Counted from the first letter of the stretch, positions 44,142 through 54,223 are shown. The stretch is DNA of 64,000 nt from DASTFP01 sp963816855 (GCA_963816855.1 CAWFMA010000009.1:1-64000), one strand, 5' to 3'. Program-made: numbers and translations. Notes: generated by a model not told the origin, from the letters alone.

Positions 44142-45320
44142 TCAAGGGGCAATTGGGCCGTCCCTCGCGCTTCCTTGCTCCAGGAAGCGCACGCGCCGGT
44201 CGGCACGGGGCAGTCGAATGGTAAGCGTCAGACCTCGATTTCTTTCGCTTTCGATGATCACTTCGCCGCCGTGGGCCCGGACGATACGCCGGACAATCAG
44301 CAGCCCCAGGCCGGAACCTGTCGACTTGGTGGTAAAGTACGGCTCGAAGACGCGGCTGATATTCTCCGGCGATATGCCGCCGCCGGTATCGGAAAAAGAA
44401 ATGAACTGATGGGTTTCGTCGGCCCCGGAACAGATTCGGAGGATGCCCCCGCTCTTCATCGCTTGAAGGGCGTTGCGAATGACGTTGTAGCATGCCTGCT
44501 TGATTTGATCGCGATCCATCTCGATCGGAGGAAGAGACCTGTCGAGCTCGAGTTCGACCAGGATGTCACGATCTTTCAACTCGGCGTCAAGGAACGCCAC
44601 GGATTCTTCGACAACCACGTTCGCATTCTCCAGGCGCATGGTCAGCGGCTGGGGCCGGATCGCCCGCAGAAATTGCGTAATCGTGTGATCCAGGCGGGCA
44701 ACTTCCTGCCGCGCAATTTGAATCGAGTCTCCGAATTCGAGTCTCGTCTTGGCCGGCAGCTTCTTGATGCGCCGCTGCATCAGCTGGAGGTGGATATCAA
44801 GGGAGTTCAGAGGATTGCCGACCTCGTGGGCAACGCCCGCCGCCAGCAACGTGAGTGCGGAAAAGCGCTCGCTTTCGATGGTCTCCTGGGTCGCGCGGCG
44901 ATTCTGGGTAATATCGCGGAGAATGATGGCGCGCCCGACGAGCTCCTTGTGCGCGTCCTCGCTGATCAACGGGACGATGTAGAAATTCAGAAATCGGTTC
45001 TCGGGGTAGAACACCTCGAGATCGCGGCTCACGACGTCGCCTGGCCCCGCTCCTTGCGCAAGATCCAGGCCTCGCACGACTTCTCCGAGCGGCTTGCCGA
45101 GGCTGGCCTCAGCGGAAATTCCAAAGAACCCACAGGCCGCGCGATTCAAGTAGATGATCCGCCCTGCGGGGTCAGTGACAATGACCCCCTCGAGAATCGT
45201 GTTGAAGATCGTTTCGAGAAATCCCTTCTCGCGGGCGATCTCAATGAGATACGTTTGCACGTCGCCCGGCTGCACCAAGCCGATCCTCTCGATAAGCTTC
45301 TCCAAAAAGCCGCGCTTCAT
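44142..45320 (-). CDS. PAS-domain sensor histidine kinase
   Basis: A protein of 392 residues. PAS domain at about residues 32-140 (IFNTILEGVIVTDPAGRIIY), HisKA with phospho-accepting His in GVAHEVGNPLNSLDIHLQLM, and HATPase_c with ACYNVIRNALQAM (N-box), SFSDTGGGISPENI (G1) and TGSGLGLLIVRRI (G2). No membrane segment, so a cytoplasmic kinase of the NtrB-like class. No response regulator is adjacent. Confidence 0.93.
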   Translation of the reverse strand: MKRGFLEKLIERIGLVQPGDVQTYLIEIAREKGFLETIFNTILEGVIVTDPAGRIIYLNRAACGFFGISAEASLGKPLGEVVRGLDLAQGAGPGDVVSRDLEVFYPENRFLNFYIVPLISEDAHKELVGRAIILRDITQNRRATQETIESERFSALTLLAAGVAHEVGNPLNSLDIHLQLMQRRIKKLPAKTRLEFGDSIQIARQEVARLDHTITQFLRAIRPQPLTMRLENANVVVEESVAFLDAELKDRDILVELELDRSLPPIEMDRDQIKQACYNVIRNALQAMKSGGILRICSGADETHQFISFSDTGGGISPENISRVFEPYFTTKSTGSGLGLLIVRRIVRAHGGEVIIESERNRGLTLTIRLPRADRRVRFLEQGSARDGPIAP

Positions 45321-45326
45321 GGGATT

Positions 45327-46748
45327 TCAGGAGGATATGCTGCCCGCCGCCGATGAAAACTCTCCTTCTTCGCGCGCCGCCCATTGAATCGCCTGTTCGT
45401 CGACGGCGAATCGGACAAATCCGCGCCCGCCCGGCTTGCCGTTTCCCGATGCTCGAAGGCCGCCGAAGGGAAGAGTGGACGGTGAGAAGGTCGTCGGCAG
45501 ATTCCAGTAAAGGTTCCCCACCTCCAATCGGTCTCCCGCGGACCGAAAGACAGCTTCCGAATGCGTGAAAACGGAAGCCGTCAGGCCAAACCGCGTTGAG
45601 TCGTGCCGCGCAACGGCGTCGTCCAGATCAAAAAAGGATTCCAGGCTTGCGACCGGGCAAAATACCTCCTGATCATCAGACGCCCGATCTCCGTCCGAAT
45701 CGAAGAGCGCCGGCGTAACGTAATAACCGCGTTTCCCGGCGACCTCGCCGCAGAGCGTTCCGGACAGGAGCCAGTCGCCGCGCCGCGCCGTCAGATGTCG
45801 GTAGCGATTCAGAGCCGTTTCGCTGGACAGAGGACCCAGGATGGTTTCTTCGTCGAAAGGATTTCCGGGCCGATAGCGCGACAACGAATTTCTTAACTTC
45901 GCGACGAACGGTGCCTTCACGTCGCGATGCACGAGGATCCTGCTCGTGGAATTGCAACGCTGGCCCGTGGTCAGGCAGAGCCCGTCCGCCGCCGCTTCCG
46001 CCGCCAGATCGAGATCGGCGTCCCGAAAGACCAGGAGCGCGTTTCGCCCGCCGAGCTCGAGTGCGAGCGATTTTCCATATTCGGCGGCCAACTCTTTGGC
46101 GAGGGCCATTCCGGCCAGGACCGAGCCGGTGAAGCAAACGGAGCGTACGTCGGGATGGAGGCAGAGCTCGCGTCCGGTCAAGCCCCAGCCTTGAACCAGC
46201 TCAAACACACCCTCGGGCAGGACGGCCTGCATTTCCGCCGCATAGGCTCTGCCAACGTTCGCCGCCAATGGAGATGGCTTGAAAACCACGGAATTCCCGG
46301 CAAGCAGGTAAGCGACGGCCGCGCCATGCCCAAGATGGATGGGAAAATTGAAGGGGGCAACGACCGCCGCGGGGCCCCTCGCCCGCAACCGCACCATCGC
46401 GGGGTGCGGGCCGTCGGCGACGCGACGGTGGGGGAGACATTCATCCGCGTCGGCGAAAGCCAAGTCGAACTTCGCAATCACGGCGGCCACCTCAAGGCGC
46501 GCCTCCCGAAGAGGCTTGCCAACTTCCGCGACAATCAGCCGGGCGAGTTCATCGCGCTTGGCCTTCAGCCGCTCTCGGCACAGAGCGAGAGCGGCCTTTC
46601 TGGCCTCGAGGCTCTCGTGCCGCCAGCCGCGGAACGCCAGCTTTGAAATTTCCACGGCCCTCCGCACGTCTCCCGCCGAAATCTCGGCCATCTCGACGGA
46701 CAGATCGCCGGGGCTGCGCACCCGCCAAACTTTTGGATCCGCGCTCAT
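45327..46748 (-). CDS. Aldehyde dehydrogenase, AstD-like
   Basis: A protein of 473 residues of the succinylglutamate-semialdehyde dehydrogenase branch: AVVAPFNFPIHLGHGAAVAY, catalytic Glu in LALELGGRNALLVFRDADLD, catalytic Cys in TTGQRCNSTSRILV, and SVFTHSEAVFRSAGDRLEVG. AstD belongs to arginine catabolism, but no other ast gene is nearby, so the substrate remains open. It ends 6 nt upstream of the histidine kinase gene start. Confidence 0.88.
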   Translation of the reverse strand: MSADPKVWRVRSPGDLSVEMAEISAGDVRRAVEISKLAFRGWRHESLEARKAALALCRERLKAKRDELARLIVAEVGKPLREARLEVAAVIAKFDLAFADADECLPHRRVADGPHPAMVRLRARGPAAVVAPFNFPIHLGHGAAVAYLLAGNSVVFKPSPLAANVGRAYAAEMQAVLPEGVFELVQGWGLTGRELCLHPDVRSVCFTGSVLAGMALAKELAAEYGKSLALELGGRNALLVFRDADLDLAAEAAADGLCLTTGQRCNSTSRILVHRDVKAPFVAKLRNSLSRYRPGNPFDEETILGPLSSETALNRYRHLTARRGDWLLSGTLCGEVAGKRGYYVTPALFDSDGDRASDDQEVFCPVASLESFFDLDDAVARHDSTRFGLTASVFTHSEAVFRSAGDRLEVGNLYWNLPTTFSPSTLPFGGLRASGNGKPGGRGFVRFAVDEQAIQWAAREEGEFSSAAGSISS

Positions 46749-46794
46749 GGAATATTTCGCATCGCTTCGGGTGGCACGCTGCGTCGAACGCCTT

Positions 46795-48624
46795 TTAGGC
46801 GAGCAATTCTTCCAGTTCGCGAACCCGGCGCTCGAAGAGGCCGAGGGCGGCTTGAATGGGCGCCGGCGAACTCATGTCTACGCCCGCCTCGGCCAGCGTC
46901 TCGATTGGGAACCTGCTAGCTCCGCTCTTCAGGAAACCGATGTAGCGGGAAGGATCGCCGGTCTCCAGAACCTGGCTGGCCAAGGCCACAGCGGCCGAAA
47001 TTCCCGTCGCGTATTTGTAAACATAGAACGCACTGTAGAAATGCGGGATCCTCAGACACTCCAACTCCAGCTCGGCGTCGATGGAGAACTCCGGGCCAAA
47101 ATAGGTGTCAAGCAAACCTCGGTAGATTTTTCTGAAGCTCTCGAGCGTGGGGGGTTGACCGGCCTCCTCGGCGGCGTGAATCGCTTTCTCAAATTCTGCG
47201 AACATGGTTTGCCGGTAAAGGGTGCCGCGCAGATCGTCAACCTGCCTGTTGATGACATAGGCGCGCATCTTTGGCTCGTCCGAGGCATTCAAAAGATTTT
47301 CGGTCAGCAGCATCTCGTTGAAGGTCGAAGCAACCTCCGCGAGAAATATGGGATAGTGATGGTTTTGGTAGCTTTGCGCTCGCTGGGAAAACCAGGTGTG
47401 CATGGAATGCCCCGCCTCGTGGGCGAGCGTATAGACGTCGGAAAACACGTCCGCCTTGTAGTTCATCATGATGTAAGGCGGGCTCGTATACGTGCCATAG
47501 CTGAAGGCCCCGCTCCGCTTGCCCTTGTTTTCATAGCGATCGCACCATCTCCCTCCGCCGAGACCTTCGCGCAGAATTGAAATGTATTCTTCGCCAAGCG
47601 GAGCAAGTGCCGAGAGGATCTTGTCCACCGCCTCGTTCCATTCGATGGCGGTCAGGACATCGCCGACCATCGGAACGTAGGTGTCGTAGTGATGAATATC
47701 CTGCAGGCCCAAAACGCGCTTGCGCAGATCGAAGTAGCGGTAGAGAGGCGAAAGGTTGCCGCGGACTGACGAGACCAAATTGTCGTAGACGGCGAGGGGC
47801 ATGTCATCCGCGAAGAGCGCCGCTGCGATCGCCGAGGAGTAGTTCCTCGCGCGGGCGTCGAAGACATCCGCGCGGAGCGAACTCGCCAGCGACGAGGCCA
47901 GCGTGAACTGGTGATCTCGAAACTCCCCATAAAAACGATGGAAGGCGTCGCGCCGCACATCGCCATCGCGTTGCTGGAGAAACGAGGAAAAAGAGCTTTG
48001 GGTCAGCTCGCGTTCGTTTCCCGACCCATCGCGTAGCAGTCCAAATTTCATGTCCACGTTGGTGAGTTGCGAAAAGGTCTCCTGATGTCCACGCATCGCG
48101 GACGCACCCAGGGCGAGAAGACGCTCTTCGCTCGCGCTCAGAGTATGGGGCTTCAGTCGACGAAGTTTTTTGAGCGGAATCAGCCAGTCCGAAAGCGCCA
48201 CGTCCGCCAAGTAGCGGCCGAAAAGGTCGTCGGGAATTGCCTGGATCTCGGGGACCAGGAAGGAAAAGGCTTCGCCGACCAGAACCCGGAGGTTATCGAG
48301 CCGTGCCTCCCGGGAAAGAGACGCATCATTCGAGGAATCTTCGGCGACTCGAAGTGCTGCATACTGATTGAGCCGTTCGAGACGCATGTCGATCCTCTTC
48401 TCGAACTCCAACCCATCCCGCAACGTCAGCGCGCTTTCTCCAATTTTTCCTCGAAAATCGGATATCTTTCCGTACTCGGTTTGCAGAAGCGCGAAATCCG
48501 CATCCCAGGCGGGGTCGTCGGGGTACAAGAGTCGAAGGTCCCAGGTGTCCTGAAGCGGCACCTCGGAGCGGTGCGGAACGGTGCGGACAGGAACTTCGGA
48601 TTCTATGTGGCGGATAAACGGCAT
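46795..48624 (-). CDS. pepF: Oligoendopeptidase F (M3 family)
   Basis: A protein of 609 residues. M3 zinc motif in DVYTLAHEAGHSMHTWFSQR (HExxH) with downstream Glu in FLAEVASTFNEMLLTENLL. N-terminal helical half and C-terminal YKYATGISAAVALASQVL block match PepF. A cytoplasmic peptidase degrading oligopeptides of 7-17 residues. Confidence 0.95.
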   Translation of the reverse strand: MPFIRHIESEVPVRTVPHRSEVPLQDTWDLRLLYPDDPAWDADFALLQTEYGKISDFRGKIGESALTLRDGLEFEKRIDMRLERLNQYAALRVAEDSSNDASLSREARLDNLRVLVGEAFSFLVPEIQAIPDDLFGRYLADVALSDWLIPLKKLRRLKPHTLSASEERLLALGASAMRGHQETFSQLTNVDMKFGLLRDGSGNERELTQSSFSSFLQQRDGDVRRDAFHRFYGEFRDHQFTLASSLASSLRADVFDARARNYSSAIAAALFADDMPLAVYDNLVSSVRGNLSPLYRYFDLRKRVLGLQDIHHYDTYVPMVGDVLTAIEWNEAVDKILSALAPLGEEYISILREGLGGGRWCDRYENKGKRSGAFSYGTYTSPPYIMMNYKADVFSDVYTLAHEAGHSMHTWFSQRAQSYQNHHYPIFLAEVASTFNEMLLTENLLNASDEPKMRAYVINRQVDDLRGTLYRQTMFAEFEKAIHAAEEAGQPPTLESFRKIYRGLLDTYFGPEFSIDAELELECLRIPHFYSAFYVYKYATGISAAVALASQVLETGDPSRYIGFLKSGASRFPIETLAEAGVDMSSPAPIQAALGLFERRVRELEELLA

Positions 48625-48686
48625 GCCCCAGCATACTCAGACGTCGATGCCAAACAACTCTTCGGCGCGGCAGCCGGGGCGAGCCC

Positions 48687-50105
48687 CTACTCAGCTTTTC
48701 CGGCGAACTCGGACTGAAATCCGAAGAGGCGGCGTTCCTTGATAATCTTCGCGACTTCGGGAGAAACTGCCCCTTCCCAACCCAGCCCCCCGCGGATCTT
48801 GGCGAGAACCTCCGAGGACTTGATCGGCAGATAGCTGGGATTGTAGCCCTCCAAAGGCTCTATAAAGCCATTCTCCAGAAGGTGCTTGTAAAGGTGCACC
48901 AGATTCGGTGCCACGTCGAAATTCCGAGCCGTCACCAACTCTCCGTTGGGGTTCACAAACGGGTAGACGTAGAGCTTCACCCCCGTCTTGAAAAGTCTCC
49001 CAAGGGCCTCAAGAATGCCGCCTTCGAGGTCTCCGTAGTACACTTCCTCCAGAATCTCCGCCATCGCCGGGATGCCCAAAGGAAGGCCGATCAGCCGGTC
49101 GGTGTAGAGAGTCAGATAGGCGACCAACCGGTAGTAGGCCCCGTAGTTTGAAATGAGCACCGTGCGGCCCATCGCGCCAAGCATGTCCACCCTGTCCAGA
49201 AAATCCCGCAAATCAAGCTCCCCGCTGGCGAGCAGATTCTTCATCGTGATTTCCATCAGGACTTCCGGCTCGGAGTCTTTGACGCTTTCCTCCTTCAGAA
49301 ACATCGCGCGGGCGCAGTTTAGCATGTCGTCCGCGACAAGCGTCACCGGCCGGAAGCTTCCGCGCTCCACGAGCAACGGCTTTTTATAAAGCGCGTCGGC
49401 CGCGTTGACGATTTCCCCGTCGGCGCGGAACAGCGCGGCCTTGGTGAGATTCTGGGTGACGAGCTGCAGGGCCATGATGCGGTCGTCGACATGGGCGAAG
49501 TCCGGCCCGGTGGCTCGGATCATGTCAATTTCTATTCGTCCAGGCGCCAGGTCATCGAGGAGAGAGCCTACGAGACCTTCCGGGTTCCTGGTCAGGAAGA
49601 ACGCGCCATAGATCAGATTGAGCCCGACAATGCCAAGGGCCTCCTGCTGCTGAAGGTTGTGCGGATCGAGCATCCGCACGTGGATAATGATTTCATTGGT
49701 TTCGCCGCGCGGCGTGGCCTGGAATCGGACACCCATCCATCCGTGAGACTCCGCATGGCCGCGAAAGCTGCGCGCTGCGACGGTATCGGCGAAGGCGAAA
49801 AACGTTCGCGCTGCGCCGACCTTTGCATCCAGACGCTCGATGAGCAGGCTGTACTCGTGAGTCAGCATGCTGTGCAACCGGGCCCTGCTCACGTAGCGGC
49901 CGCAGGCTCCGTAAATGGCGTCGGAGAACGTCATATCGTAGGCCGAGATCGTCTTGGCCACGGTGCCGGCGGCTCCGCCGACCGAAAAAAAACGCCGCGC
50001 AACCTCCTGGCCCGCGCCGATCTCCGCAAACGCGCCGTAGATGCGCGGATCCATGTTGATTTCGAAGGCTTTCTTCTCCGCCTGCAGGTCACGTTCGAGG
50101 GGCAT
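48687..50105 (-). CDS. Large conserved protein of unknown function
   Basis: About 472 residues from ATG 50105 (MPLERDLQAEKKAFEINMDP); the 19-codon extension upstream looks non-coding. Striking conserved-looking blocks are YGAFAEIGAGQEVARRFFSV, GTVAKTISAYDMTFSDAIYG, HAESHGWMGVRFQATPRGET, EALGIVGLNLIYGAFFL and LVERGSFRPVTLVADDML. I recognise it as a family present in several phyla, with misleading automatic names (nicotinate-nucleotide adenylyltransferase or TonB receptor). No catalytic motif of those enzymes is visible. No signal peptide. Confidence 0.75.
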   Translation of the reverse strand: MPLERDLQAEKKAFEINMDPRIYGAFAEIGAGQEVARRFFSVGGAAGTVAKTISAYDMTFSDAIYGACGRYVSRARLHSMLTHEYSLLIERLDAKVGAARTFFAFADTVAARSFRGHAESHGWMGVRFQATPRGETNEIIIHVRMLDPHNLQQQEALGIVGLNLIYGAFFLTRNPEGLVGSLLDDLAPGRIEIDMIRATGPDFAHVDDRIMALQLVTQNLTKAALFRADGEIVNAADALYKKPLLVERGSFRPVTLVADDMLNCARAMFLKEESVKDSEPEVLMEITMKNLLASGELDLRDFLDRVDMLGAMGRTVLISNYGAYYRLVAYLTLYTDRLIGLPLGIPAMAEILEEVYYGDLEGGILEALGRLFKTGVKLYVYPFVNPNGELVTARNFDVAPNLVHLYKHLLENGFIEPLEGYNPSYLPIKSSEVLAKIRGGLGWEGAVSPEVAKIIKERRLFGFQSEFAGKAE

Positions 50106-50256
50106 AAGCTCATTGTAGTATTTCCCGGCTCGCCCTCCAGAGCAACATCGGCGATTGGTCAAAGATAGTTCTCTCGAGCGTCAAGAGCCATGGCATCATT
50201 CGCTTCACCTTAAACAACTCGGTTGCGCGGGGAAGCGGCTTCCCTAAACTCGCGCC

Positions 50257-51648
50257 GTGAAGTGGACGTCTTTCCTTCCCCTCGCCCTTCTCCTGGCTGT
50301 CTCGCTGCCAGCGTGCAGTCGGAAGCCCCCGGCGGAAACCGTCGCGCCGCCCGCCGAGCAAACAGCGACGCCCGCGCCGGCAAACACGCCAGCTCCGCCC
50401 GCGGCCCAAGCCCCGGCCCCGTCGGCTGAGCCGAGCGTGATCCCATCCCCGGCGCAAACACCAGAGCTCGCTCAGGAATCGCCTGCGGCTGTGCCGATGC
50501 AGACCCCTTCCGCCGAGACGCCACCGGTTCCCGAGGCCCCCTCCCCGCCCGATGCGGCACAAGCGCAAGCCTCTCCTTCGCCCGCCGAGGACCCGCTTTT
50601 CACGCCGATCGGCTTTTTCGCGCCGACGTCGGGTCCGCAGGCCTCCTTTGGCTTGGACGCCGCGAACGGCGCAACCCTAGCCGTCGAGGAAATCAACCAG
50701 GCAGGAGGCGCTCTGGGACACCCCATAAAACTGATTTCCAAGGATACCGAGTCGCTGCCGGAGCAGACGACCGTTGTGGTCACTGGTTTGATCAACGACG
50801 ACAAAGTGGCTGCCCTGATTGGAGAGATTGTGACAGATCGGTCGCTCGTCGCCGCGCGCCTGGCGCAGGCCAGCGGCATCCCGATGGTCACCCCGGGGGC
50901 CACAAATGAAACCGTCACGGCCGAAGGGGACTGCATTTTCCGCGTCTGTTACACTGACCCCTTCCAGGCCGAGGTGATTCTCAAGCTGGCGCGCTCGCTG
51001 GACGTCGAAAAGGCGGCGATCCTCTTCGACGCTTCGAACCCCTACGGAAATGGGCTCATGGAAGTCTTGAAAGATGGTTTCCTCAAGCACGGCGGCACAA
51101 TGGTCGCCGAGGAGTCCTATCGGGCCGGAGACACAAACTTCAACGCCCAGCTCAACGTGATCCGGCAGAAAAATCCTGACAGCATCTTCCTGCCAAGCTA
51201 CTACCCGGAAGCCGCGCTGATCATCCGGCAGGCGCGCCAGCTGGGAATTGACGTTCCATTTCTGGGAACGGACGGCTGGGATTCCGCGGAGTTTCTCAAC
51301 GTCTCCGGGCGATCCGCAAACAATTGTTACTTCACTTCGCATTTCTCGACCGAAAATGCTTCCGAAAGAGGGAAGACTTTCAGCGACGCTTATCTCGCAA
51401 GGTTTCAGTCCGCGCCGCCAGCTCTCGCGGCGCTGACCTACGACGCCGTCTGGCTGGTTGCCGACGCGTTGAAGCGATCGGGCAGCGCGGAGCACGCGGC
51501 CCTTCGCGACGCCCTTGCGGCTACCAGGGATTTTCCCGGGGTCACCGGCAACATCAGCTTCGATCAAGGACGCGATCCCAGGAAACCCGCGGTCATCATC
51601 CGGGTCCAGGACGGCACGTTTACCTATCTTGAAACTATCCAGCCGTAG
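50257..51648 (+). CDS. LIV-type ABC binding lipoprotein with Pro/Ala-rich linker
   Basis: A protein of 463 residues from GTG 50257. Lipobox SLPAC (Cys20) is followed by an unusually long Pro/Ala/Glu-rich linker to about residue 118, which would hold the ligand-binding domain away from the membrane. The Peripla_BP_6 domain then runs to the end: IGFFAPTSGPQASFGLDAAN, GATLAVEEINQAGGALG, ILFDASNPYGNGLMEVLKDG, AALTYDAVWLVADALKRSG. Ligand probably an amino acid; no transporter genes are adjacent. Confidence 0.88.
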   Translation: MKWTSFLPLALLLAVSLPACSRKPPAETVAPPAEQTATPAPANTPAPPAAQAPAPSAEPSVIPSPAQTPELAQESPAAVPMQTPSAETPPVPEAPSPPDAAQAQASPSPAEDPLFTPIGFFAPTSGPQASFGLDAANGATLAVEEINQAGGALGHPIKLISKDTESLPEQTTVVVTGLINDDKVAALIGEIVTDRSLVAARLAQASGIPMVTPGATNETVTAEGDCIFRVCYTDPFQAEVILKLARSLDVEKAAILFDASNPYGNGLMEVLKDGFLKHGGTMVAEESYRAGDTNFNAQLNVIRQKNPDSIFLPSYYPEAALIIRQARQLGIDVPFLGTDGWDSAEFLNVSGRSANNCYFTSHFSTENASERGKTFSDAYLARFQSAPPALAALTYDAVWLVADALKRSGSAEHAALRDALAATRDFPGVTGNISFDQGRDPRKPAVIIRVQDGTFTYLETIQP

Positions 51649-52621
51649 GCGTTCCCTGCCTCGCCAGCATCTTGTCAAAGCGCTTGGCGACATTGGCATA
51701 AAATGGATAGCGGCCGCTCTGATCGTCGCCTGGCCGAAAACGCCAATGCTTGTAGGCCCAGAGCCAGCATTCCGGTTGCTCGTGAATAGACGGCTCAAGC
51801 ACATTCCAGCACAATTGCGTGACATCCGCGGCGCTGGCGCCGGGCCGAAACTCAAGCGGCTTCCGGTAAATCATCCGATAAGTCCCGTCCGGCTCGGGGC
51901 GGCACTCGACGGGAACAATTTTGGCCCCGGTTCGCAGGGCGAGAGCGGACTGCATCTGCGTCGCGCAAATCTTGAGCCCTCCGAAGGTGTCGATGATCAC
52001 GCTCGCCTCGCTCGGGTCGAGGTTGAGGTCGCAGAGCATCGCAAATTTTCCGCCGCTTTTCATCAGCTTGAGCATGCGGATCATCGCCCGCTCCTGGGGA
52101 ACGACCAGGTGCCCGGTGCTGGAGCGCAGACGATCGAAAATCCGGCCGATCAGCGGGTTTTTGAATCGCTGCGCGATCACCGGTCCGTTGGCGATCGTGT
52201 AGGCCCCAAACTGGCTTAGCCATTCGAAGTTGGAATAATGCAGGCAGAGATAGACTGCCGCCTGCCGAGGATCCTTGTGGCATGGATCGAGATCGAGTCC
52301 TTCAAACCGCGCGATGCGGCGCGCCACGGACTCCGTGAGGTTCGGCGACCAGAACAGCTCCAGCATGGTTCGCGCGAGCGTCTGATAACTCCCCAATGCG
52401 ATGCGCCGCTTTTCCCGGATCGTCCGCGAATCGCCGAACGCGGCATCGAGGTTGGCAAGGGCCACCTGCCTTCCCCGTTTATCGAAAGCGAAGACCAAAG
52501 TTCCGAGCACCCTAGCCATCTGCCGCAGCCAGGAATATGGCAAGCGGCCAACTATCCAGACAATGATTGAAAGCCCGACAAATTCCAGCTTTTGGCGAGG
52601 TGTGGGCGGAGAGTTCGACAC
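51635..52621 (-). CDS. Lipid A late acyltransferase (LpxL/HtrB family)
   Basis: About 328 residues from GTG 52621, 23 nt after metG; the longer frame would overlap metG by 165 nt. The active-site HX4E motif is in LCLHYSNFEWLSQFG; further blocks are QRFKNPLIGRIFDRLRSSTG and VVPQERAMIRMLKLMKSGGK. One N-terminal membrane segment. It adds a secondary acyl chain to lipid A or a related acceptor, supporting a Gram-negative envelope. Its 3' end overlaps the 3' end of the LIV-type gene by 14 nt. Confidence 0.87.
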   Translation of the reverse strand: MSNSPPTPRQKLEFVGLSIIVWIVGRLPYSWLRQMARVLGTLVFAFDKRGRQVALANLDAAFGDSRTIREKRRIALGSYQTLARTMLELFWSPNLTESVARRIARFEGLDLDPCHKDPRQAAVYLCLHYSNFEWLSQFGAYTIANGPVIAQRFKNPLIGRIFDRLRSSTGHLVVPQERAMIRMLKLMKSGGKFAMLCDLNLDPSEASVIIDTFGGLKICATQMQSALALRTGAKIVPVECRPEPDGTYRMIYRKPLEFRPGASAADVTQLCWNVLEPSIHEQPECWLWAYKHWRFRPGDDQSGRYPFYANVAKRFDKMLARQGTPTAG

Positions 52622-52644
52622 CGGCGATGAAAACGGGTCGCCTT

Positions 52645-54223
52645 TCAGCCGACCGGGTCGAACTTTTCGATTCTCGGAAAAAGCGGCTGCGGCTTTCCCA
52701 CCAAATGGCCATCGGGAAGCCCGCCCCACCCGACGTCGGCGAGTTCCGGCTTCACCCGAAGCCGCAGTTGCTCGAAAATTCCAGCCGCCGCGCGAGGCAG
52801 CACCGGACAAATGAGGATCGCCACGATGCGCAAGGACTCAGCCAGGAAATAGAGCGCTGCGTCGAGCATTCCTGCTTTTTCCGGATCTTTCGCCAGGTTC
52901 CATGGAGCCCAGCTCTCGACGGCAAAATTGCAATTTTGCACGATCCGGAATATCGCCTGAAGCCCGAGCTGGATCTGGTTCTGCTCCATGGCCTGACGGT
53001 AGTTCTCCAGCTCGATTCCCGCCACGCCGTCGCGAAGCTCATCGAAGAGCGCCCTCGGTTCCCGTTCGGTCCACACCATGGTTTCGAGCTCAAGCTTGCG
53101 CAACCTGCCCTGGCGATAACGATGCGCCATGTTGAGAGTTCGGTTGAGAAGATTGCCAAGGCCGTTCGCGAGCTCCGCGTTGTAGCGTCGCACCAGTCGG
53201 TCGTCGGTGAAGTCCATGTCCTGACCAACGACGCAATCGCGCATCAGATAGTAACGAAGCGCCTCGACCCCGAAGGTGTCCACGAAAGTGTTCGGGTCGC
53301 GAATGTTGCCCAGGGATTTGCTCATCTTGTCCCCGTCGATCAAAACATACCCGTGAACGAGGAAAGAGGGCATTTCGTGGTCGGAGAATCCCATGGCCTT
53401 GAGCATCGCGAGCCAATAAATGCCATGGGCAGGAATGAGAATATCCTTGCCGATCACGTGAAGGGCGGGCCAACGTTTTTGGAAGGCGGCGTCGTCGCTC
53501 AGATACCCGGCGAAGCTGATATAGTTTACGAGGGCATCAAACCAGACATAGGTCACGCAGGTGGGATCGAAGGGAAGCTCGATTCCCCATGACAGGCGGG
53601 ACTTCGGCCGGGAGATCGAAAGATCGCCGCTTAGCTTGTTCAGCGCGTTGCGCAATTCCTGCTGCCGGAAGGCAGGGGAAACGCATTGCGGGTGCGTGTC
53701 AAGAAAGTCGAGGAGCCACGGCCGATGCTTGGCTAACCGAAAGTACCAATTTTCTTCCTCCAGCTCGATCACCTCGCCCCAATCCGGCCCGAACTCGCCA
53801 TCCGGTCCACGTTCCTTGTCGGTCAGAAACTGCTCCTGCCGGACGCTGTAGAAGCCGCGGTAGGTCGCCTTGTAGATTTCCCCCTTTTCGTAAAGAGCTC
53901 GAAGAATCTTCCGGACACATTCCTTGTGGAGTGGCTCCGTGGTAGCGGCCCACGCGTCGTAGCTCAGTTCCAGCTTTTTCCAAAGAGCCGACGAATTTTG
54001 CCGTCGTGCCGGCCACAAACTCCGCCACCGGCACGTTTTCCTTTTGCGCGGCCTGCTGCACCTTCTGACCGTGTTGATCGACGCCGGTCAAAAAAAACGT
54101 CGGCTCCCCTTTGAGGCGGTGATACCGGGCGATGACATCCGAAAGGACCTTCTCGTAGGCATGCCCGATGTGCGGCGCGGCGTTTGTGTAATCGATCGCC
54201 GTGGTGACAAAAAACGTCTTCAC
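52645..54223 (-). CDS. metG: Methionyl-tRNA synthetase, with one-base frameshift
   Basis: The first frame (ATG 54223) gives MKTFFVTTAIDYTNAAPHIG, the class I HIGH-like site, to about 53997 (EFVAGTTAKFV). The second frame continues LWKKLELSYDAWAATTEPLH to 52645. Removing one G from GTCGGCTC gives a continuous ~525-residue MetG. The KMSKS loop IDGDKMSKSLGN is intact, as is YVWFDALVNYISFAGYL. No C-terminal EMAP domain. An interruption in an essential gene suggests a consensus error, a second copy elsewhere or recoding. It overlaps the upstream TPR gene by ATGA. Confidence 0.9.

Noticed and set aside
44103..45356. 417-codon plus-strand frame opposite the histidine kinase
   Set aside because: Antisense to conserved H, N and G boxes of the kinase; no independent support.
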